A program made the position numbers and the translations under genes. From Porphyromonas asaccharolytica DSM 20707 (GTDB taxonomy: Bacteria > Bacteroidota > Bacteroidia > Bacteroidales > Porphyromonadaceae), in the NCBI RefSeq assembly GCF_000212375.1, contig NC_015501.1, forward strand, positions 682,001 through 746,000: a stretch of 64,000 nt of DNA, read 5' to 3'. This document shows, in pieces, positions 61,709 to 64,000 of the stretch. The notes below the pieces were generated by a model, which was not told the origin of the DNA, did no database searches, and worked only from the letters and a program-made list of their open reading frames with translations. The stretch's first letter is position 1. Each line of letters opens with the position of its first letter.

Positions 61709-61780
61709 GACCATGCCGCCGTCCACGATAGGACTCTAGTACCACGCACCCGCTAGGGACGTAGTACAGTAAATACTTCC

Positions 61781-61818
61781 CGAGGGAGATCACCGCACAC
61801 TGTCGGTGGTCTCCCTCG
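61781..61818 (+). terminator. Hairpin after the giant surface-protein gene
   Basis: CGAGGGAGATCACCG pairs with CGGTGGTCTCCCTCG (one G-T pair) around an 8-base loop. The stem opening is the same as in the lysine operon terminator. No T run. Confidence 0.65.
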
Positions 61819-61870
61819 TCACTTGAGGAGGCCGCTGGGAGGCTGGCTATTAGCTAGAGTCGCACTAGCG

Positions 61871-61919
61871 ACTAATCTCTAACCTCTAATTTCTAATCTC
61901 TAACTTCTAATCTCTAATT
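61871..61919. repeat. Heptamer (TCTAATC-like) array next to R5
   Basis: About six heptamers (TCTAATC, TCTAACC, TCTAATT, TCTAATC, TCTAACT, TCTAATC) ending 8 bp before the first CACGTG of R5. Same family as the arrays beside R2 and R4. Confidence 0.82.
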
Positions 61920-61921
61920 CG

Positions 61922-62090
61922 ATATCCACGTGGAAAATCTCAAATCCCCACGTGGATATTTTTTATTCTCCACGTAGGCGTGAATCATTTCCTCCGAAGT
62001 TTCATTTGATTCCTCCGAAGTTTCATTTCACGCCCACGTGGAGAATTTTCTTTTTCCACGTGGAGATTTGCGAATTTCCACGTGGAGATC
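61922..62090 (+). repeat. CACGTG 22-bp module array, copy R5
   Basis: CACGTG begins at 61927 and 61949, CACGTA at 61971; core CCTCCGAAG at 61991 and 62012; CACGTG at 62035, 62057 and 62079. Arm steps are 22 bp and the core step 21 bp. Cleanest copy, with five of six arm modules a perfect CACGTG. It lies between the giant surface protein and the rRNA promoters. Confidence 0.9.
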
Positions 62091-62198
62091 TACCCCTTCT
62101 GAGGATAAATCGTCTTGGGGCATAAGAGATCCAGTCCATCACAGGCCAATGCAGGTCGCTCCCAGCGCCACAAAATCATAATTAGCAGCCTTCGCCGG

Positions 62199-62249
62199 AA
62201 AAAAAGTTTGCCAAACATTTGGTAGATTGGAAAAGTTGTAGTACCTTTG
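62199..62249 (+). promoter_or_regulatory. rRNA promoter P1
   Basis: A-tract at 62199-62205, TTTGGT with TTTG at 62218-62221, 20-bp gap, TACCTTTG at 62242-62249, then CACTCGCAACTC. Tandem with P2 and P3. Confidence 0.85.
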
Positions 62250-62381
62250 CACTCGCAACTCAAAAGAACGGGGTTTCGGAAGTGTCTGAGCCTCATGAGA
62301 GGCGAGTAGGTTTTTGATGTTAAGAGCATCGCTTGGCGACCCTATATATAATAGGTGTAAGACGCACGAGCGAGGAGCTCG

Positions 62382-62433
62382 AAAAAAAACTTCTCCGAAA
62401 ATTTGGTGGATTCAAAAAGTTGTCGTACCTTTG
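62382..62433 (+). promoter_or_regulatory. rRNA promoter P2
   Basis: A8 tract at 62382-62389, TTTG at 62402-62405, 20-bp gap, TACCTTTG at 62426-62433. Its downstream CGGAAGTGTC also follows P1, so the modules look duplicated. Confidence 0.85.
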
Positions 62434-62617
62434 CATTCGCAACCTCAAAGAAAGGGTGGTCGGAAGTGTCCGGCGCACGATTGGGGTTTGGTTACGATGG
62501 TAGCTGATCGAAACGCTTGCTGAGTCTATGTGATGACTCGCTTGCCAGGTTGATTTAGAGACTCAATGAAGCACTTGCTCGTATGAGTGTTCATCGACTG
62601 ACAAAAAACGATCGGCG

Positions 62618-62669
62618 AAAAAAAACTTCTCCAAATATTTGGTGGTTTCAAAAACTTGTCGTACCTTTG
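62618..62669 (+). promoter_or_regulatory. rRNA promoter P3
   Basis: A8 tract at 62618-62625, TTTG at 62638-62641, 20-bp gap, TACCTTTG at 62662-62669. Closest to the rRNA, giving a leader of about 310 bases. Confidence 0.86.
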
Positions 62670-62694
62670 CACTCACAACCCGCAAGAAAAAGCA

Positions 62695-62980
62695 GATCGC
62701 TCTTCACAGGTGAAGAGGCGTTGATCTGGGGCTCTTAAGAGGGCTACGCTTACGGGGATAATAGAAGCGATCTTTGATATATTTCATAACTAAACAATCA
62801 AAGTGTAGTGATCTAGAGCTGCGATGCTCTAGATGAAACAATACCTAAGACAATCCAATCTAGGTCTACACTGCGAGGACAATAAGCATAATAGCACAAT
62901 AATCATCTTAGAGACAAGGCTTGCGGTAGCGAAAGCTACTGATAATAGGGTCTTGTGTTATAACAGAGAACAAACAAACA
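62695..62980 (+). other. rRNA leader with processing and folding elements
   Basis: AGATCGCT near 62695 can pair with AGCGATCT near 62766. A perfect 9-bp hairpin ATCTAGAGC/GCTCTAGAT sits at 62811-62834, enclosed by AGTGTAG and CTACACT. Probably leader structure for antitermination or 16S 5' processing. Confidence 0.5.
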
Positions 62981-62983
62981 AAA

Positions 62984-64000
<1,017 letters not shown>

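Noticed and set aside
61922-62090. CRISPR-like appearance of the 22-bp arrays
   Set aside because: The repeated part is a 6-10 bp palindrome with similar, not unique, intervening sequence; repeats are too short, no cas genes occur, and the same array recurs at five sites.

Overview
The window looks like a chromosomal segment of a Bacteroidales bacterium, most likely a Porphyromonas close to the asaccharolytic species. The evidence is the partial 16S rRNA gene at the right edge, promoters of the Bacteroidetes type (TTTG, 19-20 bp, TAnnTTTG), secreted proteins with type IX secretion C-terminal domains, a TonB-dependent receptor, and a complete lysine-to-butyrate fermentation operon. Genus is inferred; I do not assign a species.

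Layout. 1-7.7 kb: three paralogous secreted proteins (one cut by the left edge) with leucine-rich and Listeria-Bacteroides-type repeats, a cardiolipin synthase, an initiator tRNA and ribosomal protein L31. 7.8-14.6 kb: an ECF sigma factor and a six-gene minus-strand polysaccharide cluster (sugar-phosphate transferase, four glycosyltransferases, an EpsG/Wzy-like polymerase). 14.6-15.7 kb: dense non-coding repeats, then a long unexplained leader. 15.7-30.5 kb: a 15-gene plus-strand operon. KamA, KamDE, Kdd, Kce and Kal convert lysine plus acetyl-CoA to acetoacetate and crotonyl-CoA. Bcd with EtfBA reduces crotonyl-CoA, a CoA-transferase whose two subunit genes are about 8.7 kb apart releases butyrate, and Crt/Hbd can recycle acetoacetyl-CoA. 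KamB/KamC are ATPase-like helpers. 30.6-43.6 kb: mostly housekeeping genes (glycogen phosphorylase, phosphoesterase, RarA, Nudix, ROK kinase, C69 peptidase, WalJ-like hydrolase, asparaginase). 44.1-50.5 kb: rhodanese, TonB receptor, two identical tRNA-Asn genes, transposase and PcfJ-like remnants, and a BlaI/BlaR1-type pair with a promoter bracketed by operators. 50.6-57 kb: NadD, a Wzz-like protein, ApbE, nitroreductase, a glycosyltransferase and an AraC regulator broken at a G8 tract. 57.5-61.7 kb: a 1385-residue repeat protein with a type IX C-terminus. 61.7-64 kb: repeats, three tandem rRNA promoters and the 5' part of 16S rRNA.

The most unusual non-coding signal is an intergenic element present five times (near 0.9, 14.9, 32.0, 43.9 and 62.0 kb). 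It is built of palindromic CACGTG modules at exact 22-bp steps on both sides of a CTTCGGAGG core with a 21-bp step. Four copies carry a heptamer array, or a trace of one, on the same side. I do not recognise it. Other leads are the G8 phase-variation candidate, the operator-promoter sandwich, the split CoA-transferase, and hairpins between segments of the lysine operon. Motif positions were counted by hand and may be off by a base or two.
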